64,000 bases of DNA, from contig NZ_FUZU01000005.1 of the NCBI RefSeq assembly GCF_900167975.1, forward strand, positions 5,001-69,000. Direction: 5' to 3'. The notes below the pieces were generated by a model, which searched no databases, was not told the DNA's origin, and was given only the letters and a program-made list of their open reading frames with translations. Below are positions 28,518 through 37,740 of the stretch, piece after piece. The position numbers and the translations under genes were made by a program. The first letter of the stretch is position 1. Each line of letters starts with the position of its first letter. This DNA comes from Ohtaekwangia koreensis. GTDB taxonomy: Bacteria > Bacteroidota > Bacteroidia > Cytophagales > Cyclobacteriaceae.

Positions 28518-28886
28518 ATGATACGCACCGAATCCAGACTTACCGTAGCAGATAACAGTGGAGCAAAGGAAGTACTTTGTATGCACGTGCTTGGCGGTAC
28601 CGGAAGACGTTACGCTTCTGTAGGCGACAAGATCGTAGTTACAGTAAAGTCTGCACTGCCTAGCAGCCAGGTGAAAAAAGGAACTGTGACAAAAGCTGTT
28701 GTGGTGAGAACTACAAAAGAAGTTAGAAGAAAGGATGGATCATATATCCGCTTTGAAGATAACGCAGCAGTCCTTTTAAATGCTCAGGATGAGCCCCGTG
28801 GAACCCGTATTTTCGGTCCAGTGGCACGCGAGCTTCGTGAAAAACAGTTTATGAAAATTGTTTCATTGGCCCCAGAAGTTATTTAA
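28518..28886 (+). CDS. rplN: 50S ribosomal protein L14
   Basis: The 122-residue L14 sits at the subunit interface. [19 protein letters not shown] at the start, [14 protein letters not shown] and the end [27 protein letters not shown] (in parts) match the family from end to end. Confidence 0.98.
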   Translation: MIRTESRLTVADNSGAKEVLCMHVLGGTGRRYASVGDKIVVTVKSALPSSQVKKGTVTKAVVVRTTKEVRRKDGSYIRFEDNAAVLLNAQDEPRGTRIFGPVARELREKQFMKIVSLAPEVI

Positions 28887-28889
28887 GCC

Positions 28890-29231
28890 ATGGAAAGAAA
28901 AAGCAACAAACAGCCTAAATTGGGCATCCGTAAAGGCGATAAAGTAAGAGTTATCGCTGGAGATGACAAAGGTAAAGAAGGTACAGTACTAGAAGTAATA
29001 CTTGCTAAGAATAGAGCAGTTGTAGAAGGTGTTAGTATTGTTACAAAGCATACGAAGCCATCAGCAGGTAAGCCTGAAGGTGGAATCAAGAAAGTAGAAG
29101 CATCAATACACATCAGTAATTTACAACTGATTGATCCTGCCAGCGGGAAATTAACCCGTGTTGGTCGCAAGCTTGATGAAAAAGGTAAGCTGAAGAGATT
29201 TTCTAAGAAAACCGGAGAATTTATTAAGTAA
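28890..29231 (+). CDS. rplX: 50S ribosomal protein L24
   Basis: The 113-residue L24 starts subunit assembly. A KOW motif is visible ([20 protein letters not shown], near 15), and [13 protein letters not shown] and [12 protein letters not shown] are typical. It shares one base with rplE. Confidence 0.96.
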   Translation: MERKSNKQPKLGIRKGDKVRVIAGDDKGKEGTVLEVILAKNRAVVEGVSIVTKHTKPSAGKPEGGIKKVEASIHISNLQLIDPASGKLTRVGRKLDEKGKLKRFSKKTGEFIK

Positions 29232-29782
29232 TGGCAACTCCAAGATTAAAGGACAAATACGCTAAAGAAATTGTCCCTGCTTTAAAGCAGAAGTTCCAAT
29301 ATTCATCTGTTATGCAAGTTCCTAAGATCGAGAAGATCTGCATAAACAAAGGTATGGGCGTAGCTGTGACGGACAAGAAGTTGATTGATGTAGCTCTCGA
29401 AGAGATCACAAATATCACCGGTCAGAAAGCAGTATCTACAAAGTCAAAAAAGGCGATCTCTAACTTTAAGTTGAGAGAAAATATGCCAATCGGTGTTCGT
29501 GTAACCCTTCGCGGGGATAAAATGTACGAATTCTTAGATAGATTGATGAGCATTGCTCTTCCTCGTGTGCGTGATTTTAAAGGTGTTAATAACAAAGGCT
29601 TTGATGGCCGCGGAAATTACACTTTGGGCGTAAAAGAGCAGATCATTTTCCCAGAGATTTCTATTGACAAGGTAAACAAAATCAGCGGTATGGATATTAC
29701 GTTCGTAACCACTGCAAATACAGACGAAGAGAGCTTCGAGCTTTTGAAAGCTTTTGGAATGCCCTTCGCTACTAAAAACTAA
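29231..29782 (+). CDS. rplE: 50S ribosomal protein L5
   Basis: The 183-residue L5 binds 5S rRNA and P-site t[43 protein letters not shown] and the end [11 protein letters not shown] identify it. It starts inside the rplX stop. Confidence 0.98.
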   Translation: MATPRLKDKYAKEIVPALKQKFQYSSVMQVPKIEKICINKGMGVAVTDKKLIDVALEEITNITGQKAVSTKSKKAISNFKLRENMPIGVRVTLRGDKMYEFLDRLMSIALPRVRDFKGVNNKGFDGRGNYTLGVKEQIIFPEISIDKVNKISGMDITFVTTANTDEESFELLKAFGMPFATKN

Positions 29783-29790
29783 TAACTGAC

Positions 29791-30060
29791 ATGGCTAAAT
29801 TATCGGTAATAGCGAGACAGACAAAAAGAGAAAAACTTGTTGCTACTTATGCAGCAAAGCGTAAAGCTCTGAAAGAAGCTGGTGACTATGTAGCTTTGGA
29901 TAAACTTCCCCGTAATGCTTCTCCAGTTCGCCTGAAGAATCGTTGCAAACTGACTGGTCGTCCGAAAGGATACATCGGCAAGTTCGGAGTTTGTCGTAAC
30001 GTATTCCGTGAAATGGCTTCAGCTGGAAAGATCCCAGGATTAACAAAGGCTAGCTGGTAA
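29791..30060 (+). CDS. rpsN: 30S ribosomal protein S14, zinc-free form
   Basis: The 89-residue S14 has only two cysteines ([19 protein letters not shown]) and not the four-cysteine zinc knuckle of the short form, so it belongs to the long zinc-independent type. It is the last gene before a 216-nt gap with a new promoter. Confidence 0.96.
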   Translation: MAKLSVIARQTKREKLVATYAAKRKALKEAGDYVALDKLPRNASPVRLKNRCKLTGRPKGYIGKFGVCRNVFREMASAGKIPGLTKASW

Positions 30061-30192
30061 TACAGCGCTTCGGCTTCACACGCACACAACTTCGGTATAT
30101 ACCACAATAAGTATTTATCGAGAATAAATAGAAACATACGGTGCTGAGTATCAAGGTCTCCTGACAGCCCTCAGGATGAAACCAGATAACAG
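30061..30192 (+). other. rpsN-rpsH gap without a clear terminator
   Basis: A weak stem (TCCTGA 30159-30164 with TCAGGA 30171-30176) lacks a T run, and a 10-bp palindrome GGTATATACC lies at 30094-30103. No open frame is apparent. Read-through from rplC is possible, so the downstream unit may have both an upstream source and its own promoter. Confidence 0.5.
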
Positions 30193-30223
30193 TTTGGATA
30201 ATATAAATTGTTATATATCTTTG
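30193..30223 (+). promoter_or_regulatory. Internal promoter before rpsH
   Basis: TTTG (30193-30196), 19 bases, then TATCTTTG (30216-30223) repeats exactly the elements and spacing of the promoter ahead of rplC, even to the CAG that follows. It would transcribe rpsH through rplQ. Confidence 0.85.
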
Positions 30224-30224
30224 C

Positions 30225-30256
30225 AGCCCGGTTTAAAAAACGCGGGCTTGCTTTTT
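30225..30256 (+). promoter_or_regulatory. rpsH leader hairpin, attenuator-like
   Basis: AGCCCG (30225-30230) pairs with CGGGCT (30243-30248) and is followed by TGCTTTTTA. This looks like a weak terminator right at the start of the transcript and could act as an attenuator or as a 5' stabilising hairpin. Function is inferred. Confidence 0.45.
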
Positions 30257-30276
30257 AATATAAAAGGACGAATAAA

Positions 30277-30675
30277 ATGACTGATCCGATAGCAGATTAC
30301 TTAACCCGGTTGCGGAATGCCATTAAGGCAAATCACCGCGTAGTGGAGATCCCTGCATCTAACCTCAAAAAGGAAATAACAAAGGTTCTTTTTGATAAGG
30401 GTTACATTCTTAATTACAAATTTGAGGATGTTGCTGATAGACAAGGTAATATCAAGATTGCTCTCAAGTATAATCCTGAGACAAGACAATCAGCGATTAC
30501 AAAATTAGAGCGCATAAGTACACCTGGCTTGAGAACCTATGCAAACACAAGTTCTCTTCCCCGTGTAATGAATGGTTTGGGAGTTGCAATCCTTTCGACT
30601 TCGAAAGGTGTAATTACAGACAAGGAAGCGCGTACGCTGAATATTGGTGGTGAAGTATTGTGTTACGTTTATTAA
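30277..30675 (+). CDS. rpsH: 30S ribosomal protein S8
   Basis: The 132-residue S8 is a primary 16S binder and, in E. coli, represses the spc operon. MTDPIADYLTRLRNA at the start and ISTSKGVITDKEA with GGEVLCYVY at the end are diagnostic. It is the first gene after the internal promoter. Confidence 0.98.
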   Translation: MTDPIADYLTRLRNAIKANHRVVEIPASNLKKEITKVLFDKGYILNYKFEDVADRQGNIKIALKYNPETRQSAITKLERISTPGLRTYANTSSLPRVMNGLGVAILSTSKGVITDKEARTLNIGGEVLCYVY

Positions 30676-30689
30676 TAAAGAAATAAGCA

Positions 30690-31241
30690 ATGTCACGTAT
30701 AGGAAATAAGCCCGTGTCGATACCTTCTGGTGTTACCTTTAATTTTACCAATAACAAGGTAAGCATTAAGGGTCCGAAAGGAGAATTGCACCAGGCAATA
30801 GACCCTGATTTTAAGATTAAACAGGAAGAAGGCACTGTATTAGTTGAACGGCCGACAGAACAGAAGCGGCATAAGTCAATGCACGGTTTATACCGCGCTT
30901 TGATTGCGAATATGATAGAAGGTGTTTCTAAAGGATATAAGCATCAATTGGAATTAGTGGGTGTAGGGTACAAAGCAAACGCCCAGTCAAACGTTTTGGA
31001 ACTTAGCTTAGGATATTCCCACAACGTGTTCCTCGCAGTTCCTTCAGAAATCAAGGTTCAAGCAATCCAAGAAAAAGGACAAAATCCGACAATTATTTTG
31101 GAAGGCATTGATAAACAATTGATTGGTCAGGTTGCTGCTAAAATTAAGTCTCTCCGCAAGGTTGAGCCATACAAAGGAAAAGGTATTCGCTTCACAGGTG
31201 AATTCGTACGCAGAAAAGCTGGTAAGGCTGCTGCTAAATAG
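30690..31241 (+). CDS. rplF: 50S ribosomal protein L6
   Basis: The 183-residue protein lies near the factor-binding site of the large subunit. MSRIGNKPVSIPSGV and the end PYKGKGIRFTGEFVRRKAGK are characteristic, as is HGLYRALIANMIEGVSKG in the middle. Confidence 0.98.
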   Translation: MSRIGNKPVSIPSGVTFNFTNNKVSIKGPKGELHQAIDPDFKIKQEEGTVLVERPTEQKRHKSMHGLYRALIANMIEGVSKGYKHQLELVGVGYKANAQSNVLELSLGYSHNVFLAVPSEIKVQAIQEKGQNPTIILEGIDKQLIGQVAAKIKSLRKVEPYKGKGIRFTGEFVRRKAGKAAAK

Positions 31242-31276
31242 TTAAAATAACAAGCATCATAGAGCAATAGAAAGCT

Positions 31277-31627
31277 ATGGCAGGCAAGAATAGAGAAAGA
31301 CGAGAAAGAATAAAGGCTGGTGTCCGTAAGAGAATTACAGGAACAACTGAAAGGCCGAGATTGTCAGTATTCAGAAGTAACCGTGGACTTTATGTTCAGA
31401 TTATTGATGATTTGAAAGGTGTTACGGTAGCAGCTGCGTCAACTACAGAACTAGGTGAAACAAGTAAGCTCAATCTTGAGAACTCGAAGAATGTAGGAAA
31501 GAAGATTGCTGAAAAAGCCATTGCGTCTGGAGTTCAGTCAATCGTGTTCGATCGTAATGGGTACTTGTATCACGGAAATATTAAAGCTTTGGCTGAGGGT
31601 GCCAGAGAAGGTGGATTAAAATTCTAA
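31277..31627 (+). CDS. rplR: 50S ribosomal protein L18
   Basis: The 116-residue L18 binds 5S rRNA with L5. [20 protein letters not shown] near 27 and [23 protein letters not shown] at the end (in parts) are diagnostic. Confidence 0.97.
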   Translation: MAGKNRERRERIKAGVRKRITGTTERPRLSVFRSNRGLYVQIIDDLKGVTVAAASTTELGETSKLNLENSKNVGKKIAEKAIASGVQSIVFDRNGYLYHGNIKALAEGAREGGLKF

Positions 31628-31637
31628 GAACTGAAAT

Positions 31638-32156
31638 ATGTCAGTAAGCAATATTAGCACAGTAAAAGCCAGCGAAATCGATCTGAAAGAACGCGTAGTA
31701 GCCATTGAGCGTGTTGCAAAGGTGGTGAAAGGTGGTCGTAGATTTAGCTTTGCAGCGATCGTTGTAGTGGGTGATGGAAATGGAGTAGTAGGTTACGGAC
31801 TCGGCAAAGCCAACGAAGTAACAGACGCTATCACTAAAGGTATTGACGATGCCAAGAAACACCTGGTTAAGGTTCCTATTATTAAAGGAACTGTTCCGCA
31901 CGAATCGCTTGGTAAGTTCGGGGGTGGTTTTGTGTTATTGAAACCAGCTTCACCTGGAACAGGTGTTATCGCCGGTGGTGCAATGCGCGCGGTATTGGAA
32001 AGTGCCGGTGTGCATAATGTATTGGCGAAATCAAAAGGATCTTCTAATCCACACAACGTGGTTAAGGCGACTTTTAAGGCGCTCACAAGCATGCGTGATG
32101 CTTATACAGTGGCGAAGAATAGAGGAGTTTCATTATCGAAGGTATTTAACGGCTAA
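31638..32156 (+). CDS. rpsE: 30S ribosomal protein S5
   Basis: The 172-residue S5 shapes decoding accuracy. [20 protein letters not shown] near 16, [10 protein letters not shown] near 50 and [20 protein letters not shown] near 95 are typical. 5 nt to rpmD. Confidence 0.98.
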   Translation: MSVSNISTVKASEIDLKERVVAIERVAKVVKGGRRFSFAAIVVVGDGNGVVGYGLGKANEVTDAITKGIDDAKKHLVKVPIIKGTVPHESLGKFGGGFVLLKPASPGTGVIAGGAMRAVLESAGVHNVLAKSKGSSNPHNVVKATFKALTSMRDAYTVAKNRGVSLSKVFNG

Positions 32157-32161
32157 GCGTC

Positions 32162-32341
32162 ATGGCGAAAGTAAAAATCATCCAAACCCGAAGCATGATT
32201 AAAAGACCTGAAACACAACAACGTACTATAAAGGCGTTGGGTCTTGGAAGAATCAATAAATCAGTAGAGGTGGAATTGACTCCACAGATTGCTGGCATGA
32301 TTTCAAAAGTGAATCATTTGATCACCGTAAAAGAATTGTAA
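32162..32341 (+). CDS. rpmD: 50S ribosomal protein L30
   Basis: A 59-residue frame (ATG 32162, TAA 32339-32341) lies exactly between rpsE and rplO, where rpmD is expected. It reads MAKVKIIQTRS at the start and has KRPETQQRTIKALGLGR (18-34), the hallmark of L30. The gene begins 5 nt after rpsE and ends 1 nt before rplO. Confidence 0.95.
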   Translation: MAKVKIIQTRSMIKRPETQQRTIKALGLGRINKSVEVELTPQIAGMISKVNHLITVKEL

Positions 32342-32342
32342 G

Positions 32343-32789
32343 ATGAAGTTGCATACACTTAAGCCTGCAGAAGGTTCTACAAAAACTAACAAGAGACTCG
32401 GTCGTGGTCAGGGCTCTGGTGGTAGTACGGCTGGACGTGGTCACAAAGGTGCCCAGTCTAGATCAGGTTACGCTAAGAAAGCTGGTTTTGAAGGTGGTCA
32501 AATGCCACTGCAGCGCCGCGTTCCAAAATTCGGTTTTAAGAATAACAATAAGGAATATTTCAAAGCTGTTAACCTTGACATCTTGGAAGGGTTAGCGGAG
32601 AAGATAAAAACTAACTCACTGACTCTTCAAGTATTGGTAGAGAACGGTGTTGTCGGTAAGAATGATAAAGTGAAGGTGTTGGGAAGAGGCGAATTAAAAG
32701 CTAAAGTAAGTGTTGAGGCGCATGCGTTCTCTACATCTGCTACGCAGTCGATTGAAAAAGTAGGTGGAACAGCCACAACGGTTAAGTAA
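32343..32789 (+). CDS. rplO: 50S ribosomal protein L15
   Basis: The 148-residue L15 assembles late in the large subunit. MKLHTLKPAEGSTK and the basic Gly-rich LGRGQGSGGSTAGRGHKGAQ (18-37) are diagnostic, followed by FEGGQMPLQRRVPKFGF. It shares one base with secY. Confidence 0.97.
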   Translation: MKLHTLKPAEGSTKTNKRLGRGQGSGGSTAGRGHKGAQSRSGYAKKAGFEGGQMPLQRRVPKFGFKNNNKEYFKAVNLDILEGLAEKIKTNSLTLQVLVENGVVGKNDKVKVLGRGELKAKVSVEAHAFSTSATQSIEKVGGTATTVK

Positions 32790-34105
32790 TGAAGCGATTC
32801 TTTCAAACCATAAAGAACATTTTTTCAATTGAAGACCTGAGAGTCAGGATCCTTAATACAATTGGATTTCTGGTGATTTTCAGACTCGGGTCTTTTATTG
32901 TATTGCCTGGCATTGATCCAAACTTGTTGGATCCCAGTAGGAATACTAGTGGTATCTTAGGATACCTCAATACATTCTTGGGAGGGGCATTTAACAACGC
33001 ATCGATATTTGCGCTTGGAATTATGCCCTACATTTCAGCTTCGATCATTGTACAGCTCTTGACATTTGCTGTTCCGTATTTCCAGAAGCTGCAAAAAGAA
33101 GGTGAGTCTGGCCGTAAAAGACTTAATCAGTTAACACGTGTACTGACAATAATAATAACAGTGTTCCAAGGGTATAGTTACTTGAAAGGTACTATAGACC
33201 CTGCGGTTATTACAACTCCAGGTACAATGTTCTATGTAACATCTCTTGTACTGATTATTGCAGGAACTATGTTCTGTATGTGGTTGGGCGAGCGTATTAC
33301 TGATAAAGGTATAGGTAACGGTATCTCTATGTTGATTATGATTGGCATAGTATCCAGATTGCCGTTAGCGTTGGTTTCTGAGGTTACGGATAAATTTCCC
33401 GGAAAGGCGATTTTCTTTATAATTGAAATTTTTGCTCTCTTTGGTATAGTGGTGGCTGTAATAGCTTTAACCCAAGCAACTCGCAGAATTCCAATTCAGT
33501 ACGCTAAACAAGTAATTGGAAATAAACTGTATGGTGGAAAACGTGACTTCATTCCATTGAAGTTAAATTCTGCAGGAGTTATGCCAATCATCTTTGCTCA
33601 GGCCTTAATGTTTATTCCAGCTTTGCTGGCTGGCATATGGAATGACAGTGACTTAGGGGCATACATTGGATCGACTTTCTCAGATCCGTATTCATGGCAG
33701 TACAGTGTATTGTTTGCGAGCATGATTTTGATTTTTACATTCTTTTATACAGCGATAACCATTAACTCAAATGATATAGCTGATAACTTAAAAAGAAATG
33801 GTGGTTTTGTTCCGGGAGTTAAACCAGGAAAACAAACAGCTGAATTTATAGATACCGTGTTGTCACGAATCACATTACCAGGAGCAATATTTCTTGCCGC
33901 AATTGCAGTGCTTCCAGCATTCGCAGTGAAAGCAGGAATTGGTCAGAACTTCGCACAGTTTTACGGTGGTACATCTTTGTTGATTTTGGTTGGTGTTGTG
34001 TTAGACACACTCCAGCAGATAGAGAGTTACTTACTGATGAGACACTATGAAGGTATGATGAAGACTGGAAGAGTGAAGGGGCGTTCTCAATTTGCTGCGG
34101 CCTAA
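32789..34105 (+). CDS. secY: Protein translocase subunit SecY
   Basis: The 438-residue polytopic channel moves proteins through the inner membrane with SecE and SecG. About ten membrane helices, an early FRLGSFIVLPGID (near 31), the ALGIMPYISASIIVQLL plug region (near 75) and NGGFVPGVKPGKQT (near 339) identify it. Co-transcription with spc genes is universal in bacteria. Confidence 0.98.
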   Translation: MKRFFQTIKNIFSIEDLRVRILNTIGFLVIFRLGSFIVLPGIDPNLLDPSRNTSGILGYLNTFLGGAFNNASIFALGIMPYISASIIVQLLTFAVPYFQKLQKEGESGRKRLNQLTRVLTIIITVFQGYSYLKGTIDPAVITTPGTMFYVTSLVLIIAGTMFCMWLGERITDKGIGNGISMLIMIGIVSRLPLALVSEVTDKFPGKAIFFIIEIFALFGIVVAVIALTQATRRIPIQYAKQVIGNKLYGGKRDFIPLKLNSAGVMPIIFAQALMFIPALLAGIWNDSDLGAYIGSTFSDPYSWQYSVLFASMILIFTFFYTAITINSNDIADNLKRNGGFVPGVKPGKQTAEFIDTVLSRITLPGAIFLAAIAVLPAFAVKAGIGQNFAQFYGGTSLLILVGVVLDTLQQIESYLLMRHYEGMMKTGRVKGRSQFAAA

Positions 34106-34111
34106 AACCGA

Positions 34112-34924
34112 ATGGTCCATTTAAAGACGGAAGAAGAACTGAACATTATCCGTGAAGGCTCCTTAATACTTGGGAAAGCTCACGGTGAAGTAGCCAAACT
34201 TATCAAGCCGGGCGTCAGAACTTCAACCTTGGACAAAGTTGCCGAGGATTTTATCAGGGATAATGGTGGATCTCCATCGTTTAAAAACTATAATGGATTC
34301 CCTGCTTCGCTCTGCATCTCAGTTAATGAGGTTGTAGTGCATGGTTTTCCAGGTAACTATGAGTTGCGTGAAAAAGATATAATTTCCGTTGATTGCGGAG
34401 TATACTATAAAGGTTATCACAGTGACTCAGCCTACACATATCCTTTGGAGGCAGTAGGAAAAGAGACTTTACTTCTGCTGGAGCGCACGTATGATTCTCT
34501 GCATAGGGGAATCGATCAAGCGAAGGCAGGGAATAGAATAGGTGATGTAGCTTATGCAATTCAAAGTTATGTTGAAAGCTTTGGATACGGAGTGGTGAGA
34601 GAGTTGGTAGGACATGGAGTTGGAAAAAAACTTCACGAAGATCCAGAGGTTCCAAACTACGGTAAGCGGGGGAAAGGGATAAAAATAGTAGCTGGGATGG
34701 TGTTTGCAATAGAACCCATGATTAACCAGGGAACAAAAAATGTAGTGCAGGAACGGGATGGCTGGACCATCCGAACCTCAGATAAAAAACCTTCGGCACA
34801 CTTTGAACACACTGTGGCTGTGCATGAAGACAGAACTGAGATATTGACAACGCACAAGTATATAGAAGAAAATTATACGTATAAGTGGCGAAACAAAAGT
34901 CAATTGAGCAAGATGGTACTATAA
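34112..34924 (+). CDS. map: Type I methionine aminopeptidase
   Basis: The 270-residue metalloenzyme removes N-terminal Met from new proteins. The five metal ligands are in [18 protein letters not shown] (two Asp, near 95-108), [18 protein letters not shown] (His, near 170), AIEPMINQG (Glu) and the last Glu after HEDRTE/FEHTVAV region. The C-terminal tail beyond the usual end, about 17 residues, runs into infA, and the two genes overlap by 40 nt in different frames. Confidence 0.96.
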   Translation: MVHLKTEEELNIIREGSLILGKAHGEVAKLIKPGVRTSTLDKVAEDFIRDNGGSPSFKNYNGFPASLCISVNEVVVHGFPGNYELREKDIISVDCGVYYKGYHSDSAYTYPLEAVGKETLLLLERTYDSLHRGIDQAKAGNRIGDVAYAIQSYVESFGYGVVRELVGHGVGKKLHEDPEVPNYGKRGKGIKIVAGMVFAIEPMINQGTKNVVQERDGWTIRTSDKKPSAHFEHTVAVHEDRTEILTTHKYIEENYTYKWRNKSQLSKMVL

Positions 34925-35103
34925 GCGAAGCGTTGTCGAATGCGATGTTTCGGGTACAGTTAGAAAACGGGCACGAGGTATTGGCCCATATTTCCGGGAA
35001 GATGCGCATGCACTATATCCGGATCTTACCGGGAGACAGAGTCCGTTTGGAAATGTCACCTTATGATTTAACAAAAGGTAGAATTGTATTTAGATACAAG
35101 TAG
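34885..35103 (+). CDS. infA: Translation initiation factor IF-1
   Basis: The 72-residue OB-fold protein blocks the A site in initiation. [37 protein letters not shown] and YDLTKGRI match IF-1 from end to end. The start codon is GTG at 34885, inside map, since any later start would remove conserved residues. Its first 40 nt are read in a second frame as the end of map. Confidence 0.97.
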   Translation: MAKQKSIEQDGTISEALSNAMFRVQLENGHEVLAHISGKMRMHYIRILPGDRVRLEMSPYDLTKGRIVFRYK

Positions 35104-35119
35104 ATAGATAGACAAAGAC

Positions 35120-35236
35120 ATGAAAGTTAAAGCATCCATAAAGAAGCGTAGCGCTGACTGTAAGATCATCAGACGCAAGGGCAAACTGTATGTGATTAAC
35201 AAGAAAAATCCTAGGTATAAACAAAGACAAGGGTAA
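35120..35236 (+). CDS. rpmJ: 50S ribosomal protein L36, zinc-free form
   Basis: A 38-residue frame starting [20 protein letters not shown] and ending NPRYKQRQG lies between infA and rpsM, its normal place. Of the C-C-C-H zinc ligands of classical L36 only one Cys remains; the others are Ser, Asn and Tyr. It is thus the zinc-independent type known from Bacteroidota. It starts 17 nt after infA and stops 7 nt before rpsM. Confidence 0.95.
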   Translation: MKVKASIKKRSADCKIIRRKGKLYVINKKNPRYKQRQG

Positions 35237-35242
35237 CAGACT

Positions 35243-35623
35243 ATGGCACGTATAGCAGGTGTAGATATTCCTGATAACAAGCGAGGCGAAATTAGCCTTA
35301 CTTACATTTTTGGTATTGGCCGTAGGTCAGCCCAAAATATCCTTACTGAAGCCAGTGTAGACTGGAGTAGAAAAGTAAAGGACTGGAATGATGAAGAATC
35401 GAATACGATTCGCGGAATTATTGCCGAGAAGTTCAGAATAGAGGGTGCTCTTAAGTCTGAGATTCAGCTTAGCATCAAGCGTCTGATGGATATCGGATGT
35501 TACCGTGGTCTTCGTCACCGTAAAGGTCTTCCCGTTCGCGGTCAGACTACGAAGAATAACGCACGTACTCGTAAGGGTAAGCGTAAGACGGTAGCGAATA
35601 AGAAAAAAGCAACTAAAGGTTAA
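35243..35623 (+). CDS. rpsM: 30S ribosomal protein S13
   Basis: The 126-residue S13 touches P-site tRNA and the B1 bridge. [22 protein letters not shown] (in parts), [11 protein letters not shown] and the basic end [21 protein letters not shown] identify it. It ends in a Lys/Arg-rich tail. Confidence 0.98.
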   Translation: MARIAGVDIPDNKRGEISLTYIFGIGRRSAQNILTEASVDWSRKVKDWNDEESNTIRGIIAEKFRIEGALKSEIQLSIKRLMDIGCYRGLRHRKGLPVRGQTTKNNARTRKGKRKTVANKKKATKG

Positions 35624-35642
35624 TTAGATAAACTTTTCAATA

Positions 35643-36041
35643 ATGGCAACCGCTGAAAAGAGAAAAGATAAAGCAAAGAAGAGAGTCGTGAATGTTGAGG
35701 CTGTAGGCCATGTACATATCCGTGCTACTTTCAATAACATCATCATCTCCGTTACCAACTCAACTGGTCAAGTAATTTCTTGGGCATCTGCTGGTAAAAT
35801 GGGCTTTAAAGGTTCAAAGAAGAACACTCCATATGCTGCTCAAACCGCAGCTCAGGATTGTGCTACAAAAGCCTTCGAACTTGGTTTGCGTAAAGTAGAA
35901 GTTTTCGTAAAAGGTCCTGGAGCTGGTCGTGAATCTGCGATCCGCACAATTCAGAACTCTGGAATCGAAATCACTGCAATCCGCGATGTAACTCCGCTTC
36001 CGCACAACGGTTGCCGTCCTCCTAAGAAAAGAAGAGTTTAA
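35643..36041 (+). CDS. rpsK: 30S ribosomal protein S11
   Basis: The 132-residue S11 lies on the platform near the E site. [36 protein letters not shown] and the end [18 protein letters not shown] are invariant features. It is followed by a strong hairpin before rpsD. Confidence 0.98.
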   Translation: MATAEKRKDKAKKRVVNVEAVGHVHIRATFNNIIISVTNSTGQVISWASAGKMGFKGSKKNTPYAAQTAAQDCATKAFELGLRKVEVFVKGPGAGRESAIRTIQNSGIEITAIRDVTPLPHNGCRPPKKRRV

Positions 36042-36054
36042 TAAAGACAATTGA

Positions 36055-36090
36055 AGATATCGGATTTGTGTTAAATCAAATCCGATATCT
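36055..36090 (+). repeat. 14-bp perfect inverted repeat between rpsK and rpsD
   Basis: Arms 36055-36068 and 36077-36090 pair without mismatch around an 8-nt loop; each arm contains GATATCGGATTTG or its complement. It lies 14 nt after rpsK and is followed by an A/T-mixed stretch, not a T run, so it is not a standard terminator. It may be an S4 target, a processing site or an mRNA-stabilising hairpin. Confidence 0.75.
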
Positions 36091-36112
36091 AAAATTTAAA
36101 AATTAGAATAGA

Positions 36113-36718
36113 ATGGCACGATATACAGGCCCAAAAGTAAGAATATCAAGACGTTTCAATGAGCCGATCTTAGGTGATAATAAGGCTCTGCAAAAGAAAA
36201 ACTATGCTCCTGGTCAGCATGGTCGAGGGAAAAAACGTAAGCAATCTGAGTATGCAACGCAGCTTGCTGAAAAGCAGAAAGCGAAGTATATCTACGGATT
36301 ACTTGAGAGACAATTCGCAAAATTATTCGATACGGCTACCCGTAAAAAAGGTGTTACTGGTGAGGTTCTACTTCAATTGCTTGAATCTCGGTTGGATAAT
36401 ACTGTATATCGTTTGGGCGTAGCTCCAACTAGAAGAGCTGCTCGTCAATTAGTGTTACACAAACATATCTTGGTAAATGGAGACGTGGTTAATATACCTT
36501 CATTCTCTTTAAAACCTGGTGATTTGGTTGGTGTACGCGAACGTTCTAAGTCTTTAGAAGTAGTTACAAATAGCCTTTCTATACAGAGCTCTAAAAAATA
36601 CAACTGGTTAGAGTGGGATAACAGTGAATTGGTTGGAAAGATCATTAACTTACCTCCACGTGAGGATATCCCTGAAAACATCAACGAACAGCTGATCGTT
36701 GAATTGTACTCGAAGTAA
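36113..36718 (+). CDS. rpsD: 30S ribosomal protein S4
   Basis: The 201-residue S4 starts small-subunit assembly and in enterobacteria represses the alpha operon. [38 protein letters not shown] and the S4 domain [19 protein letters not shown] (near 108) are present. N-terminal cysteines of the zinc-type S4 are absent. Confidence 0.98.
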   Translation: MARYTGPKVRISRRFNEPILGDNKALQKKNYAPGQHGRGKKRKQSEYATQLAEKQKAKYIYGLLERQFAKLFDTATRKKGVTGEVLLQLLESRLDNTVYRLGVAPTRRAARQLVLHKHILVNGDVVNIPSFSLKPGDLVGVRERSKSLEVVTNSLSIQSSKKYNWLEWDNSELVGKIINLPPREDIPENINEQLIVELYSK

Positions 36719-36744
36719 TAGTAACAGTTAATCAAACAAAGACT

Positions 36745-37734
36745 ATGTCAATATTAGCATTTCAAATGCCAGAGAAGGTTGTAATGGAAAAGTCTGATGA
36801 TTTTCACGGACTGTTTACATTCAAGCCTCTGGAAAAAGGATATGGAGTTACGATTGGCAATGCGCTGAGAAGAATTCTGTTATCCTCCCTGGAAGGTTAT
36901 GCAATCACAGGTATTAAAGTGCCTGGTGTGCTGCACGAGTTCTCGACCATAGAGGGTGTAGTAGAAGATGTAGCGGAGATAATCCTGAACCTTAAAATGG
37001 TTCGCTTTAGAAAAATAGCTGATAATTTCGATAATAAGATCACAGTTAATATCAAGAAACAGAAGCAATTTAAAGCTGGCGATATAGCTAAGTTTACTTC
37101 TGCTTTTGAAATTTTAAATCCTGAGCATGTAATCTGTAACTTGGATGAGTCAGCTCAGTTCGAAATTGAATTGACGATTGAAAAGGGCAGAGGATATCTT
37201 CCTGCAGAAGAGAATAAACCAACCGAGCAAGTATTCGGATTCATTCCGATCGATGCGATCTTTACACCTATTAAAAATGTAAAGTATAGCGTAGAAAACA
37301 CTCGTGTTGAACAGAAGACTGACTACGAGAAACTTGTAGTAGACATTGAAACAGATGGTTCAATCCATCCTGAAAAAGCTCTCGAAGGAGCTGCATATAT
37401 TCTGATTAAACACTTTGCGCTGTTCTCAGACAAGTCAATGGAACTTGAAACAGGCAAGGATGCAGAAGTAGAACAGGTAGACGAAGAAATGCTTCATATG
37501 CGTAAGCTTTTGAAGACCCCTCTTCATGATCTTGACCTGTCGGTGCGTGCATACAACTGCTTGAAGGCTGCTGATGTTAAAACATTGGGTGACCTTGTTG
37601 AGCTTGAAATTTCTGACATGATGAAGTTCAGAAACTTCGGTAAAAAATCACTTGCTGAATTAGAACAACTTGTTGCTGAGAAGAATCTTACGTTTGGTAT
37701 GGATCTCGGTAAGTATAAATTAGATGAGGATTAA
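36745..37734 (+). CDS. rpoA: RNA polymerase alpha subunit
   Basis: The 329-residue protein has the assembly domain ([20 protein letters not shown], near 31) and, after a linker, the C-terminal helix-hairpin-helix domain ([20 protein letters not shown], near 266) that binds UP elements and activators. It sits in its usual place between rpsD and rplQ. Confidence 0.98.
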   Translation: MSILAFQMPEKVVMEKSDDFHGLFTFKPLEKGYGVTIGNALRRILLSSLEGYAITGIKVPGVLHEFSTIEGVVEDVAEIILNLKMVRFRKIADNFDNKITVNIKKQKQFKAGDIAKFTSAFEILNPEHVICNLDESAQFEIELTIEKGRGYLPAEENKPTEQVFGFIPIDAIFTPIKNVKYSVENTRVEQKTDYEKLVVDIETDGSIHPEKALEGAAYILIKHFALFSDKSMELETGKDAEVEQVDEEMLHMRKLLKTPLHDLDLSVRAYNCLKAADVKTLGDLVELEISDMMKFRNFGKKSLAELEQLVAEKNLTFGMDLGKYKLDED

Positions 37735-37740
37735 GAAATC

